Assembly (NCBI RefSeq): GCF_000143535.2
Contig: NC_037310.1
Span: 4,030,001-4,094,000 of the forward strand
Direction: 5' to 3'
DNA from: Botrytis cinerea B05.10
Lineage: Eukaryota > Ascomycota > Leotiomycetes > Helotiales > Sclerotiniaceae
Length of the DNA stretch: 64,000 bases
Below, one piece after another: positions 22,134-34,000 of this stretch. A program made the position numbers and the translations under genes. The first letter of the stretch is position 1; the number at the start of each line of letters is the position of its first letter. Below the pieces are notes generated by a model. The model saw only the letters and a program-made list of their open reading frames with translations. It did not search any database and was not told where the DNA came from.

Positions 22134-22689
22134 TTAATTCATACATTGTTTATCTGTAAAAGCAGCGATATCAATAAGTCTATATGAGGTAAGTGGATAC
22201 TAGTGGTGGACAAGGGGTTTGTTAACACGTTTTGCATCCTAGTGTATATTAGATTAAGGAATAATCGACGCACTCAAGTGGAACATTGAAGAGTATATTT
22301 CTCTAATCCAGGATGGTTCCAGGTTATTCAGAGTGTATACTTGTATTCCAGGGTAAAAATCGTAGTCATCCACTTAAACCTAATCGAGTATTAAATACGC
22401 GATTTCTAAAAAACTATTGGCTAGATGCCCTGGCCTTTGTGGAAACTATTAAAAACAAACTTACGATCTTTACCTCAGACTACCAAATACCCTGAATAGG
22501 TCCATAATTATCTTACTTCTGATCGAATCCTTCGTACCAACTAGTGCTTATACCTAGTTCTATATATATCTAATACAAATTTTCCCTTTTGATCGTGCAC
22601 GTACTTCTTAATCTGATAAGCCTTCGCCTACTTTAGTGTTTTCTTGGTATTGCTTAATGATCCAATTGACTTCTTGGCTCTCTTTTAGC
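22134..22689. promoter_or_regulatory. Upstream region of the AflR-type regulator
   Basis: Non-coding, with a pyrimidine-rich tract just before 22690 that could also be a 3' splice site for a 5' UTR intron (CTCTTTTAG at 22681-22689). No operator assigned. Confidence 0.4.
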
Positions 22690-24147
22690 ATGAACGACTC
22701 CGATTTTATGGACGGTTATAGAGAACTTCAAACTCAGCCTGAGAACCAACAAGATCAACAACGCGAAAAGTACCCATCCAGACATGACCGGCAGGTCTCC
22801 CAAGATAGCGGAATCGAAAGTCAAGCAACGTCTGCTACTTCCATGTCCATAAGGTTATCATGCAACCGCTGCCGTCTCCAGAAGCTGAAATGCACAACAC
22901 CAGCCGGTTCCAGTATATGTGAACGATGTACCCGGGCCAAGGTAGCCTGTCTTTTCGGCCGTCGAACATACTCGAAATGCAAAAAGCAAAACAGTAATGA
23001 CTCCGGCCCTTCTACCCGATCAGCACGGAGTCGGACACCAGGAACAGCCAGCCAGAGCCAGAACTGCTCCGTCCCAGAAGACGCAGGTGCTGCACCGGGA
23101 CTCACCTCCGAAACCACATGTGCAACCGCCTCGAGCACATCAACACATTCCTCGTACCCATCCCCTTTCCCAGACTGGACCCTCGATCCTCCGATCCCCG
23201 AATCCACGATCTTAGATGATCTGACTTTCACCCACTATGATTTCGGAGATGATCACGCTTTCGACCAAACCCCCGAGTGCTTCGACCGGTTGCAAAACAA
23301 TCATCCGAAAGCAGCAGGAGAAGAAGATTATCTCCTCCGCGCGGCAGCCAATATCCCCCCACCGCTCGGGATGACAAATCTATTATCTCATCCTGATGGA
23401 ACCAAAATTCAATCTATCCCAATAGTAACCACACCAAGCACGTTCTTCACACCATCATCATCACCCTCTTCTTTTTCCCCGACAAGTCTCGAGCTCACAA
23501 CCCTCGTCTACCAAATCCAGAGCCAGCTCCGAGAACTCTCCGAACACTCCCTCCACCACTCCCTCGAAAACCGCACCAACCTCGACGATTCCATCAGTAA
23601 TATCCTCACCCTCTCTCAGAAGTTCGGTTTCATGGCTGCGCAAATCCTCCACACCACTAATCTAGCCACAGACAGTACCCGCGGAGGAAGTAGCACACCC
23701 TCTCCATCCGAAATCGGTACCACAGCCGATACTCCCACAATCCTCCTTGTCGTCGCAGGCTACATGCACATCATGCAAGTGTGCGCTCTAGTCCTGGATC
23801 ACTTCAAGACCTATCTTCAATCCATACCGGGTCCAAACAATTCCCTCTCTTCCCCTCTCGCACTTTCTTTGAATCTTTCGACGCTGCCGGAGAATGAACC
23901 GGCATTGCAGAGAAATGAGTTATTGAGTGCGAATGCGGTGCACTACTTGTATCAGATCAATACGGCGGTGAGAATGGTGCAGGATTCTTTGCGGGATATT
24001 GAACGGCACTTGGGGAGGGGAGGGGTGTTGGTCAAGGATCTGGCAGTGGGGTTTTTGAGGAGTTCGTGGGTGGGGAAGAGGGATAAGGAGGTTGAGGATT
24101 TAGCTCGGGGGATTCGGGAGTTGATTAAGGAGAAGTTACAATTCTGA
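22690..24147 (+). CDS. Zn2Cys6 transcription factor, AflR-type
   Basis: 485 residues from ATG 22690, which has A at -3. An in-frame ATG at 22657 has a poorer context and the GTG at 22636 is unlikely. The N-terminal binuclear zinc cluster reads C-x2-C-x6-C-x8-C-x2-C-x6-C (from SCNRCRLQKLKC to ACLFGRR), followed by a basic/Ser linker with YSKCKKQNS. The C-terminal half has the pattern of the aflatoxin regulatory protein domain, with helices around LLVVAGYMHIMQVCALVLDHF near residue 370 and VHYLYQINTAVRMV. The middle is Ser/Thr/Pro-rich. Such proteins are nuclear activators of the secondary-metabolite cluster they sit in, binding paired CGG-type sites. Its position between CYP505/hydrolase and the PKS-NRPS block supports that role. 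Confidence 0.92.
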   Translation: MNDSDFMDGYRELQTQPENQQDQQREKYPSRHDRQVSQDSGIESQATSATSMSIRLSCNRCRLQKLKCTTPAGSSICERCTRAKVACLFGRRTYSKCKKQNSNDSGPSTRSARSRTPGTASQSQNCSVPEDAGAAPGLTSETTCATASSTSTHSSYPSPFPDWTLDPPIPESTILDDLTFTHYDFGDDHAFDQTPECFDRLQNNHPKAAGEEDYLLRAAANIPPPLGMTNLLSHPDGTKIQSIPIVTTPSTFFTPSSSPSSFSPTSLELTTLVYQIQSQLRELSEHSLHHSLENRTNLDDSISNILTLSQKFGFMAAQILHTTNLATDSTRGGSSTPSPSEIGTTADTPTILLVVAGYMHIMQVCALVLDHFKTYLQSIPGPNNSLSSPLALSLNLSTLPENEPALQRNELLSANAVHYLYQINTAVRMVQDSLRDIERHLGRGGVLVKDLAVGFLRSSWVGKRDKEVEDLARGIRELIKEKLQF

Positions 24148-25136
24148 GGGCTGGTTTGAGAGGATAGGGTTATAGAATATAATGGAATTGAAAAAGTTTC
24201 ATGTTACCTTTTCCTTTTTTTAGAGAGCATAGGAAATGTAAGAGTTGTGACCATAGCTCATAACACCCTTTATTAATTCATAACAAAATCCCTACAAAAA
24301 TGATATTTTATTATACAAAATTAAATATTTAATGATTTTTCAAACTATTATATTATAAATTTGAAACTTCAATATAATAAAACTTATTAAATAATAATTT
24401 AGAAAAAATGAATGAAATATTTTTTATGATTTTTGTAATTGAAATACAAAACCTCAAAACTGAAATTTTTAGAAAATTATAATATATAACACTTTTACTA
24501 TACAAAATAATCAATTTTTTTGAAATTTTTAGAATTTTCAATTTCAAAATTCTATATCTCATTTGAAAAAAATTTAAAAAATATTCTATTCATTTTTTTA
24601 AGCAATTTTTATAATTTTCTATAATTTATAATAATAATTATCAGAATTACTTTATTTTGTATCAAATTTTCAAAGGATTGAAAAGTTGAATAAATGATAG
24701 TTTTTAATATATTTTTATTAAGAGTGCTATAAGCTATAGCCACAATTCTTAAGTTATGACATGAAGAAATAGAAGACTTAATCTATAAGCACTTCTTTTT
24801 CAGTTTTGACCGTGAGGTTTAGTTATGAGTTTCTTAGGGTGAAATGAATTTGTATAATTAGTCATATTTATGATGTCTTTCTAGGACAAAAAGTAACAAA
24901 AATCAACTTTTTAGTATATATTACTTATGTTTAATATCAGTTACTGATTTTAGATACGGATAATATTTATCGTATCATCGCAAAATCATAAAATCGAAAA
25001 ATTGCGCAATTATAGAATTGTAAGAATTTTTTTAGAATTTCTTAAAAAAGTTATCATATAACTACACAATTCTACTGTTTTGCGATTATACGATTTGTAA
25101 TTGTGCGATTTTATAATTAAAATTAGTCATCTATAT
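24148..25136. repeat. AT-rich RIP-like DNA
   Basis: Abrupt change to very high A+T about 80 bp after the regulator stop. No coding frame; the long poly-Ile/Leu/Lys frames here are composition artefacts. Confidence 0.5.
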
Positions 25137-25372
25137 TGCAAAAGAGTAGGAGGTAATAAAGATCTTATAATAAAAGCCTTCATATATATTATAATCAATC
25201 TAATAGCTGTGTATAATAAATAAAGGCTAATCATTATATATAGTAGTAGTGAGTTGTAATGATGTATTTGAGGTATAAAATATATAAATGTGAGAGGTCA
25301 AAATAAGAGGAACTGGAATAAGTAATGTCTTAAGTCTATAAGAGGAGAAACTATAAATACTAAATAACTATG
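25137..25372 (-). repeat. Decayed LTR of the 56250 family
   Basis: The minus strand aligns with the 271-bp LTR family: TGCAAAAGAGTAGGAGGTAA at the start, AAAGCCTTCATATATATTA, and GAAACTATAAATACTAAAT near 25365. The CACGTG block is lost and almost all differences are transitions. Confidence 0.55.
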
Positions 25373-26115
25373 TTATATAACCTTAGATTAAATTTTTCCA
25401 CTCATAATATTTAGAATTAGCGACTTGTATTAAGAAACTAGAAATCTGTATTTGAAAGTTGTTTTTTGTCACTTTTTGTCTCAAAAGTACATCATAGACT
25501 ACGAATGAATGAAATGGTTTTACATAGACAGTATAGCAAGTAAAAAAAGTAAACATCCCGTGGCATCCGGTAAGATCTTGCTTATAAGCGACATGCTTTC
25601 CTGTTTTACGTATGTTTACGTTTACACGACTAGGAAGAAGCTCCGTGGAAGTGTTGAGTGAATTAAAAATAATTGAAAGTTCAGTATTAAGAGAAATTGC
25701 CACTACAAAACCCCACTATTGGATAGAAGTACTATATGTTTTTATTACCTGAGCTCATCAATAGACCCATTTTGGTGCATTGCGGCATCTGCAACGTAAT
25801 GAAAATGTTATTGAAGTCGTTACCTTTGACGATAAAGTTTTTGCTTCTTTTGACTAAAATAATATGAGTAAAATAGATCTTTTCCGGTAATATGAGTTTC
25901 AGTTCAAGACTAGTATGTTTCAAAAAAAACGTAAAATTTGGCTTTGTAGGTGTTGGTAAGTGAAGGGATTTGAAGGTATAAGTTAACTTATTCCCTTTCT
26001 TCATTTTATACACTCAAATATAAACACACAGACGTCAATCTATTGGTCACAGAATATTTATCCATGTCACTATCGAACACAACCCCACATTCCAGCTGCA
26101 TTGTACATCGATCAA
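25373..26115. other. Intergenic, no gene recognised
   Basis: Moderately AT-rich. Minus-strand frames at 25383-25703 and 25732-26013 match nothing I know and show no conserved motifs. Confidence 0.35.
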
Positions 26116-27697
26116 TCACCTCATCTTCTTCAACACCTCATGATCCACCATTCCTTCTTTAACCGGCAACTCCTCCAAAACCACAACATCACACCTCCCC
26201 TCAAGCCCTTGTGTTTTTAACACATCCAAAACCGCCTGTGGGAGATTCCCTCCCGCCTTTACTTGAATCTTCTTCCCCTTCAACGGCTCATTAGCGAAAC
26301 ACTCCCATTTCCTCCCCACATGATCAACCGGGAATCTAAACTGCTTCCCTAAAGCACTATTCCGATAAAAAATAGCATCCAAGCCTCCCTTTTGGGAAAA
26401 CTGTCTCGCACAACTTGACTTAACCTCGAAACCAGTTTCCTCCGCGATAAGGTCAAGATCAAGTGCTGAAAGTGAAGGAATTTTTTGACTATTTACACGG
26501 ACATTGGAAAGCCAATCTGGTTTCTCATCAGATATTTGAAGGGAAGAGAGAACTTCGCGTTCCAAGATAGTTTTGCTGTAAGGAATATTACTTATCGCAA
26601 CAACATCCTCCGAAGTAGTACTAAGAAGCGAACAAAGGGATTCTCGATTCAGGTTTTGTTGAGAGAAATCGATCCAGTCTTGTGACTGTATCATAGGTAC
26701 CTGGGAATGGGAATCTTTGACATGAATCACAGCCGAATATCGATATTGCACCAACTCATTACTAGCCTTCATATGTTTCGGCAAAATCTCCACGGACGCA
26801 ATCTTCCCAGGTAGGCGCTCCACAAGACTGGTAAAGAAAGCTGGATCGACGAGGAATTCGGAATGTGGTTTTCCAAGTTCATTCCTCAGATCGTCTTTAC
26901 TGACATTCTCACCAAACTGGGAAAGGGCTTTTGAGATACAAAATTCGGGTTCGAGAGCAAAGGAACGCATGTCTCCAAAAAAGATCGTGGATACGGTGTT
27001 GAGATCTAGAAGTCCTTGAATAACATTCACAAGGTAATTGGAGCTGGGAAAATATTGAGCCACCGAGTTGATGATTGCCAAAGTAGGAGTAGCTTCTTTC
27101 AAGAGGTGGAAATCAAGAGCCGTGCCTTGATATAAATGTAATTTCCCTTCCAAGGAAGGGACACTACGTGCCGTAGCAGCCACGAAATCAATCGCGTTTG
27201 GAGAGGGATCTAATCCATGATAGCAACGTAAATTCGGGATTAGATTGAAGAGAATCATGCCCGAACCGGTTCCCAGCTCCAGAACATCGAGAGAATGGTC
27301 TTCACCGTGGGTCGTTAGGATTTGATGAATAGTGTCGTCGAGCCATTCGTTCATTTCCGCGATATCGAGGGGAATGCTGTTGTATTGACATACCCAGCCT
27401 GTAAAGTCGCGACCAATGGTTGAACTAGGCTTGTTTTTAATGGTTGCGTACATTCCTTTGTCGAACATGGTGCGCCAGAGCTTCACTTGCCGATTTTCGG
27501 CTTTGGGGTCGACGAGGGGCTTTAACGTGATGAAAGCTTTGATAGCCCCGTCATCTTGTTCGATAATGATGGCGTCCTTGATGAGAGCATTTTTGCTTAG
27601 ATCTTTCTCGATTTGAGAGAGATTAAGCGTTGATTCTACCTATTTTGCTGTAAATACATGTCTTGGCAAGCATCCTTCGATCTTTATCACTCACCAT
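26116..27697 (-). CDS. Free-standing NRPS-type N-methyltransferase with adenylation-domain remnants
   Basis: The long exon 27639..26116 has no ATG at its start. A tiny first exon ending at ATG 27697-27695, with donor GTGAGT and a 55-nt intron ending AAATAG, joins in phase and gives 508 residues. The product equals the methyltransferase module that some NRPSs carry between adenylation motifs A8 and A10. It opens with an A8-like LNLSQIEKDL, then the SAM motif VLELGTGSGMILFNL, INSVAQYFPSSNYL, SNELVQYRYSAVIHV and NIPYSKTI. It ends with an A10-like LPVKEGMVDHEVL whose catalytic Lys (NGK) is gone. No A1-A7, thiolation or condensation parts are present. It probably N-methylates an amino-acid or tetramate nitrogen released by the PKS-NRPS; EqxD/Fsa4 of equisetin are precedents for a separate N-methyltransferase. 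It shares a promoter with the enoyl reductase. The methyltransferase call is firm; the first exon is tentative. Confidence 0.82.
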
Positions 27698-27993
27698 ATT
27701 GATTGACTAATTCTGTGATCTTGTTTGTATCGATTGATCTTATGGAAGATTGAATAATGGATGTCTTAATAATAACACCTTGCCGTACAGTTCATGTTTT
27801 GAGGATGGGTCTTGGGATGTCAATTTTCGGAAATTTTCGGAGACTTGTACGTAAGACTCAATACACCAGGCTACCAACACTCGCCACAGACTATATACCA
27901 ACTTCCTACATATATCACATCTCAATCCTAAGCCTACTCATAAAAGAAGTAAATAGAACCCCTTCCTTCTCCAGAAAAAGCCATCTATCCAAC
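27698..27993. promoter_or_regulatory. Bidirectional promoter, N-methyltransferase / enoyl reductase
   Basis: 296 bp between divergent starts. It contains two tandem copies of AATTTTCGGA at 27822-27841, giving CGG half-sites spaced 10 bp apart. TTTTCGGA also occurs in the PKS-NRPS promoter. A binding site for the cluster regulator is inference. Confidence 0.5.
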
Positions 27994-29142
27994 ATGGCAC
28001 GCACACAAAAAGCCCTAGTCGGCGGCTTAGACAACGACATCGTTCTCTCCAACGTAGCAAATCTCCCCCCTCCCTTAGAAGATGACCGAATCGGCGTCGC
28101 CATCAAAGCCATATCCCTAAATCCTGTCGACACCAAAATGGTCGGTGGCTACCTCACCCCAGGCGCTATTTCTGGTTGCGACTTCGCCGGCGTCGTGACC
28201 GGTGTTGGCGGCCCCACAGCTCAGAAACGCGGTCTCAAAATCGGTGATCGCGTCGCCGGCGTAGTCATGGGTATGAACCCTCTCCGACCAAACATCGGAG
28301 CCTTCGCCGAACATACATCCGTGTACTGTAACACCTGCTTGAAGATCCCCGATGATTGGACATTTGCTCAAGCTGCATCGGGGGTCGGAGGTGTGGCGTG
28401 GTGTACAGTCCCCTGGGCACTGTTCCATCATTTGGCTCTACCACCTGGACCCGAATTAGAGCCGTTGAATAGCGAGTTTGTCCGCCCCTCCGAAGTTTTG
28501 GGACCGAAGATAAAGATTACATCAAGTCATGATGGGACCGAGAAATCTCCAACCACCGTCTTGGTGAATGGTGGTGCGAGCTTCACCGGAACGTGTGCAG
28601 TACAACTCCTCAAATTGGCGGGTTTTACCGTTGTGGCGACGTGTTCGCCGAAAAGTTTTGAGATGGTGAAGTCTTATGGTGCTGATGCCGTGTTTGATTA
28701 TTCGTCACCGACATGTGCTGCGGAGATTAACGCCCATACACGCAATGGGCTACGTTTTGTTTTAGACTGTATCACCACTGCCGATACGACGAGGCTGTGC
28801 TATGCAGCCATTGGACGAGCTGGTGGCCGTTATGTCGCTTTGGACCCGTATAGTGTTGCAGTGGCTGGATCTCGTGCAATTGTACATGCCGACTGGGTGT
28901 TTGGGATGGATTTGATGGGTGAAGAGGTCTTATGGCCGACGCCTCATGGGAGGAAGAGAGACGCAGTTGCGCATAGCTTCGGGGTGCAGTGGAATAAGAC
29001 TTTGCAGACACTACTTGATCGTGACTTGATCCGGCCACATCCACAGCTGGTGAGAGAGACAGGTTTGGAAGGTGCGTTGGAAGGTATTCAGGAGATTCGT
29101 TCCACGAAGGGGTTATCTCATAAGCTGGTGTATACTCTTTGA
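27994..29142 (+). CDS. Trans-acting enoyl reductase (MDR superfamily, LovC-like)
   Basis: Intronless, 382 residues from ATG 27994 (CCAACATGG); upstream in-frame codons lack family similarity. It opens with the GroES-like fold (LNPVDTKM, GCDFAGVV) and continues to a Rossmann NADPH-binding segment, VLVNGGASFTGTCAVQLLKLAG. The family's GCDFAG and final THKLVY-type ending (SHKLVYTL) are present. No zinc ligands are seen, as expected for quinone-oxidoreductase-like ERs. These enzymes reduce the alpha-beta double bond of the growing polyketide on partner PKSs that lack a working ER, as LovC does for LovB. The neighbouring PKS-NRPS has no ER domain, so it is the obvious partner. Cytosolic. Confidence 0.92.
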   Translation: MARTQKALVGGLDNDIVLSNVANLPPPLEDDRIGVAIKAISLNPVDTKMVGGYLTPGAISGCDFAGVVTGVGGPTAQKRGLKIGDRVAGVVMGMNPLRPNIGAFAEHTSVYCNTCLKIPDDWTFAQAASGVGGVAWCTVPWALFHHLALPPGPELEPLNSEFVRPSEVLGPKIKITSSHDGTEKSPTTVLVNGGASFTGTCAVQLLKLAGFTVVATCSPKSFEMVKSYGADAVFDYSSPTCAAEINAHTRNGLRFVLDCITTADTTRLCYAAIGRAGGRYVALDPYSVAVAGSRAIVHADWVFGMDLMGEEVLWPTPHGRKRDAVAHSFGVQWNKTLQTLLDRDLIRPHPQLVRETGLEGALEGIQEIRSTKGLSHKLVYTL

Positions 29143-29475
29143 TTAGATGAACAGGAGCCGGAATTATTTTTATACCTTGCCAGTAAAAACAAATATTGTA
29201 TATTCTAAAGTAAGATCTTTTTGAAGGTGAATGCTCCCCTCCCTCCATCGCAGAATTGACTTGGTCCACAGACATCATAAATTATTCAAATTGAATCTAC
29301 GATACTAACATGTGTCAAATTTTACCCAAGACAATGGTTTTGAAATCGAGAATCACATGCTGAGATCGTAGTACATCATTCAGAAACGTTAACGTTCTAA
29401 AAATGGGTTTGATTATCATAACACTAACATGCACCTTTCTCCAACGCTTTCCCAAAAACCAAAACGCTATGGACA
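29143..29475. other. Convergent 3' intergenic region
   Basis: Lies between the stops of the enoyl reductase (+) and aldolase (-) genes and carries both 3' UTRs. No other feature seen. Confidence 0.5.
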
Positions 29476-30451
29476 TTACTTCTGCCGCGGAGACACCACT
29501 TCCATATGAGTATGTCCTCCATCCACCCTCACCACAGCAGCCACACACTCCTTCGCAGCAGAAGCAATAAGATTTGAATCCTGCTGGCACAGCATAAACC
29601 TCACGCCCAAATCGTTAATTGCCCAGCTCTGAAGTGAAGGATTGTTATAGATCCCCGCCAAACCCATCACCTTCCCATGACGCCGACACGCCTGACTGAC
29701 ATCTATCAAAGCAGATCGGAAATACTCACTGTCAAAGTTACCAGGGATGCCCATATCAGTTGACAAGTCTAGACAACCAACGAGCAACGTATCGACACCT
29801 TCCACGGCGGCGATGGACTCGAGGTTTTTGAGGCTGCTTAAAGCTTCGATCATCACTAATACCGAAGAGCCTTTCGCATTGCAGGTTTCCACTAGAATAG
29901 GGAGTGGCGTTTGTCGCATCCCAAGGACGGGTTGTTGACCCCACATTGAACGTTTGCCCCATGGTGGGAATTTACATTGCTGGACGGCTGCGTATGCATC
30001 TTCTCTCGTAACTATGTGCGGGAAGATAACTCCCATTGCACCACCGTCCAGAACTTGCTGGACATAACCAGAACCGCACTGCCAAGGCAGACGAACCAAA
30101 GGCATTATACCCGTCAGAGTAGCAGTGTAGGAGATGGCGCTTGCTTCAGCGAGGGAGAGGGAGGAATGTTCCAGGTCGATGAAGAGACAATCAAACCCGG
30201 CATTGCGGGCTAATGCTACAATCAAGGGGTTTGTTACCATGCGAACACCCAGAGCCTGGAAATTAATATTGTTAGTTATAGTCTCATAGCAGTAGTAAAG
30301 TACCGAATACCTTGCACAGCCGTCCATCAAAAGCCTTGGTCGTCAAAATATTGTCAATCACCAACGAAGATTCAGAATATCGGTCTGTTATTGGCCCATT
30401 CCCGTTCTCAACAATAGGAATGATTTGGCTTTGCGGACGAGTAGGAGCCAT
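29476..30451 (-). CDS. HpcH/HpaI-type class II aldolase
   Basis: Two exons on the complement, 30451..30311 and 30255..29476, with a 55-nt intron (GTATTC to TTCCAG), give 306 residues. The TIM-barrel motifs are clear: FIDLEHSS after strand 2, the substrate-binding Arg in PLVRLPW, the metal-binding Glu in MIEAL and Asp in GCLDLSTDMG, and the glycine-rich GGAMGVIFPH. The family makes or splits 4-hydroxy-2-oxo acids from pyruvate. In the Sch 210972 pathway a homologous aldolase (CghB) builds the 4-hydroxy-4-methyl-2-oxoglutarate skeleton for the amino acid used by a PKS-NRPS. Divergent placement beside this PKS-NRPS suggests the same job: supplying a non-proteinogenic amino acid, with the amino group added by an enzyme outside the cluster. 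Substrate is inferred. Confidence 0.9.
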
Positions 30452-31097
30452 TTGAGTTTTGTGGTTTGGTGATTTGCGTGATGCCCGCAAGCGAAAGTGA
30501 CAAATCTGAGTAATGGGGGGGATGTGCTGGGCAACGGGAATAGGACCAAAAATAAGACATGCCGCAACGCGATGTTGTGCGATGGCGAGATTATAAATGT
30601 CAGCATTAAGTTCTTTTTACGAATCGTGATTTCCGATGGAGTGAGTCTCCAAAGTTCGCAGAGCACCGGATATTTTCGGACACCACGTGCTTCTCCACTT
30701 GCATGTAAGCAATGTAGCAATTAACAGCTACGCCGCATGATCCATGCTTTAGAGTTTCATCCTCTTCTCCGATTCGGACCATTCATAGAAGTCTACTCAA
30801 GTCAACACTACCTACATCACCCCTCTGCAAGCGTCTTAAAAGCTCAATAAGCTTGGATACCATTTCAACTCATCTCTAGCTGAGCCACGTTATTTTAGAA
30901 TCAACTTCTACTTACCAACAGCGAAAAAACATCCAGCCAGGCTTAAAAACCATACCTACTCTCCATTAATTGATCAACCTATAGTCGCTGGTACTCCACA
31001 TACCTATACATATTATTCTATTTGATACCCAGGCTATACCCATCAACATACTGTAGCTTCAAAAACCACACAATCAACCTTCAATATCGAAATCATA
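30452..31097. promoter_or_regulatory. Bidirectional promoter, aldolase / PKS-NRPS
   Basis: 646 bp between divergent starts. It holds the 11-bp palindrome TCCGATTCGGA at 30768-30778 and the spaced pair CCGGATATTTTCGG at 30666-30679, followed by CACGTG at 30684-30689. These paired CGG/CCG half-sites are candidate Zn2Cys6 operators. Confidence 0.55.
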
Positions 31098-34000
31098 ATG
31101 GCAGTCCAAGATCAAGAGCCAATTGCCATCATCGGCATGGCATGTCGTTTTCCAGGCGGCTCCAACTCCCCCTCCAAACTCTGGGATCTGATCAAATCCC
31201 CACGCAACCTCTCTAAGCGAGTCCCGGACGAACGTTTTAACTCTGAAGCCTTCTTCCACACCAATGGCTCTTACCACGGCGCCACGGACTCGCGAGAAGC
31301 TTATTTTCTAGAAGAAGATGTGGCACTATTCGATAATGCGTTTTTCAATATCCAGCCGGGTGAAGCGGAAGCTGTTGATCCGCAACAACGTCTACTGATG
31401 GAAACAGTTTATGATTCACTGTACATTGATTTTACCACCGTGTTTTGGTAATTGGAGTATCACTACTGACTTTTGATCTTTGTAGGTGTGCTGGTGGACA
31501 AACCATTGAGGGCCTCCGTGGCTCCAACACCGGTATATACGTCGGAATGATGTGCGATGACTGGGCCCAAGCTATTAATCGAGACTGGGAGTCTACCATG
31601 ACTTATGCTGCTACTGGTCAAAGTCGTGCCATTGTTTCAAATCGCTTGTCGTATTTCTTTGACTGGCATGGTCCGAGTATGACAGTCGATACGGCTTGCT
31701 CCTCCTCACTGGTCGCTGTTCATCAAGGTGTAACATCACTCCGCAACGGCGAGTGCCCAGTCGTAATTGCCGCTGGCGTCAACTTGATACTCGGTCCTGG
31801 TGAGTAATACTGCCACCACCTCCGCCGATTGTTTGATGACTGACCTATTCTCCCCCTCTAGGTATGTGGATCGCGGAGAGCAAGCTTCATATGCTCTCAC
31901 CGACGGGGACAAGCAAGATGTGGGATGAATCGGCTGACGGGTATGCCCGAGGTGAGGGTATCGCGTCTGTGGTCATGAAGAGGCTTAGCGATGCTTTAAG
32001 AGATGGGGACCCCATCGAGTGTGTGATTCGGGGAACTGGTGGTGAGTACCTCCATGTTTCACCGAAGCCCCTCAAGTATCTTTACAAACAAGCATAAGAA
32101 CGCTTGCTCACTGATATTACTGTGATTTCTAGTAAACCAAGACGGCAAGACTCCTGGCTTGACCATGCCCAATGGCAAGGCGCAAGCGGACCTTATCCGT
32201 GATACATATCAACGTGCAGGTCTTGATATTCACGACCCTCGAGATCGCCCACAATTTTTCCACGCCCATGGAACGGGAACACAAGCAGGTGATCCTCAAG
32301 AGTCCCAAGCAATTGATTCAGCGTTCTTTTCCGGACCCGACAAAAAATTGGAAACCATGGCCGTGGGCTCCATCAAGACGATTATCGGGTACGAGAATTC
32401 TCCTCCACACGACAACTACTCGAAGTTAACCCGTAACTAACAATTATTCACAGACACACTGAAGGAACCGCTGGTCTGGCCAGCTTGATTGGCAGTGTGA
32501 TGGCAATAAAGCACGGTGTATTCCCCCCCAATCTACATTTTCAAAATTTGAGCCCCAAAGTCGCTCCTTTCTATAATCATCTTCACATCCCAACAACTGC
32601 TACCCCTTGGCCAGAATTGCCTTCTGGCGTGCCACGTAGAATCAGTTGTAACAGTTTTGGATTTGGCGGCTTGAATGCTCATGCCATCATCGAATCCTAC
32701 GAATCATCAACAGAATCCACACTGATAGAGCAAGAAGCCACTCTAGCCAGCGTATTCACTCCATTGACCATCTCTGCCGCTTCTGCATCTGCGTTGAAGG
32801 CCACACTTTCCGACATCCGATCTTACCTGGAAAAATCTCCAGATGTCAACATGCACGACTTGGCTCATACTTTGCAAAGTCGGCGATCGACCTTGGCTTA
32901 TCGTAAGGATATCATGTATAGTAGCCGCGAGGATGCCATAACGAAAATTGATTCGTTGTTGAGCGACGATGCTAATGCAGCAGCCAATGGCTTGACCTCC
33001 CGCTATACTGATCATCCAAATGCTCGTATCTTGGGCATATTCACTGGTCAAGGTGCACAGTGGCCTCGCATGGGTGCAAAGCTCATTGAGAAATCCCCAT
33101 TTGCCGCAAGACGCATGGAGGAGCTCGACCTCGCACTGTCTCGTCTTCCGGAAAACGACAGACCTAGCTGGACGTTGCAAAATGAGTTGCTCGCCGGGGC
33201 TGAGAAGTCTCGCCTCTCAGAGGCTACAATTGCACAACCTCTATGTACGGCGGTCCAAATAATACTCATCGATTTATTGAAGGAGGCTGGTATAAAGTTC
33301 AGTGGTGTCGTAGGCCATTCATCTGGTGAGATCGGCGCCGCATATGCTGCTGGTTTCCTCTCAGCACCCCATGCACTGTATATTGCTTACTATCGTGGCT
33401 TTTACGCCCACTTCGCTGGCTCTGAAAGCAACGTTCCTGGTGCGATGATTGCGGTGGGCACCTCGTATGAGGACGCGCTGGACTTTTGCGAGCTGGATGA
33501 TTTCGTCGGCCGCATTCAAGTGGCTGCACGCAACTCTGCGACCAGCATCACGCTCTCCGGTGATAAGGACGCAGTGCAAGAGGCCGAGGAGATTTTTAAG
33601 GATGAGGGCAAATTTGCTCGAGCATTGAAGGTCGACAAAGCCTACCATTCTTTCCATATGCTTCCGTGCATCGCCTCTTATTTGGCGGCTCTAGCCAAGT
33701 GTGAGATCACGGTTCAGGAGGGAAATGGCATCCAATGGTATTCCAGCGTAAGGAACGGGCGAGTCATGAGCAAAGACGACATCTCCACACACAACTACTG
33801 GGTGGAAAATATGGTCAATACGGTTCTTTTTGAGCCCGCTGTAGAGGCTGCCGCCTCTAACGGGGATCCTTTCGACATTTGTATCGAGGTTGGCCCTCAC
33901 CCGGCACTGAAAGGGCCTTGCCTGGATACTTTGAAAGCGGCCACTGGAAAAGTCGTCCCATACACTGGTTTACTAGGTCGTGGCAAAGACGACCGGGTCG

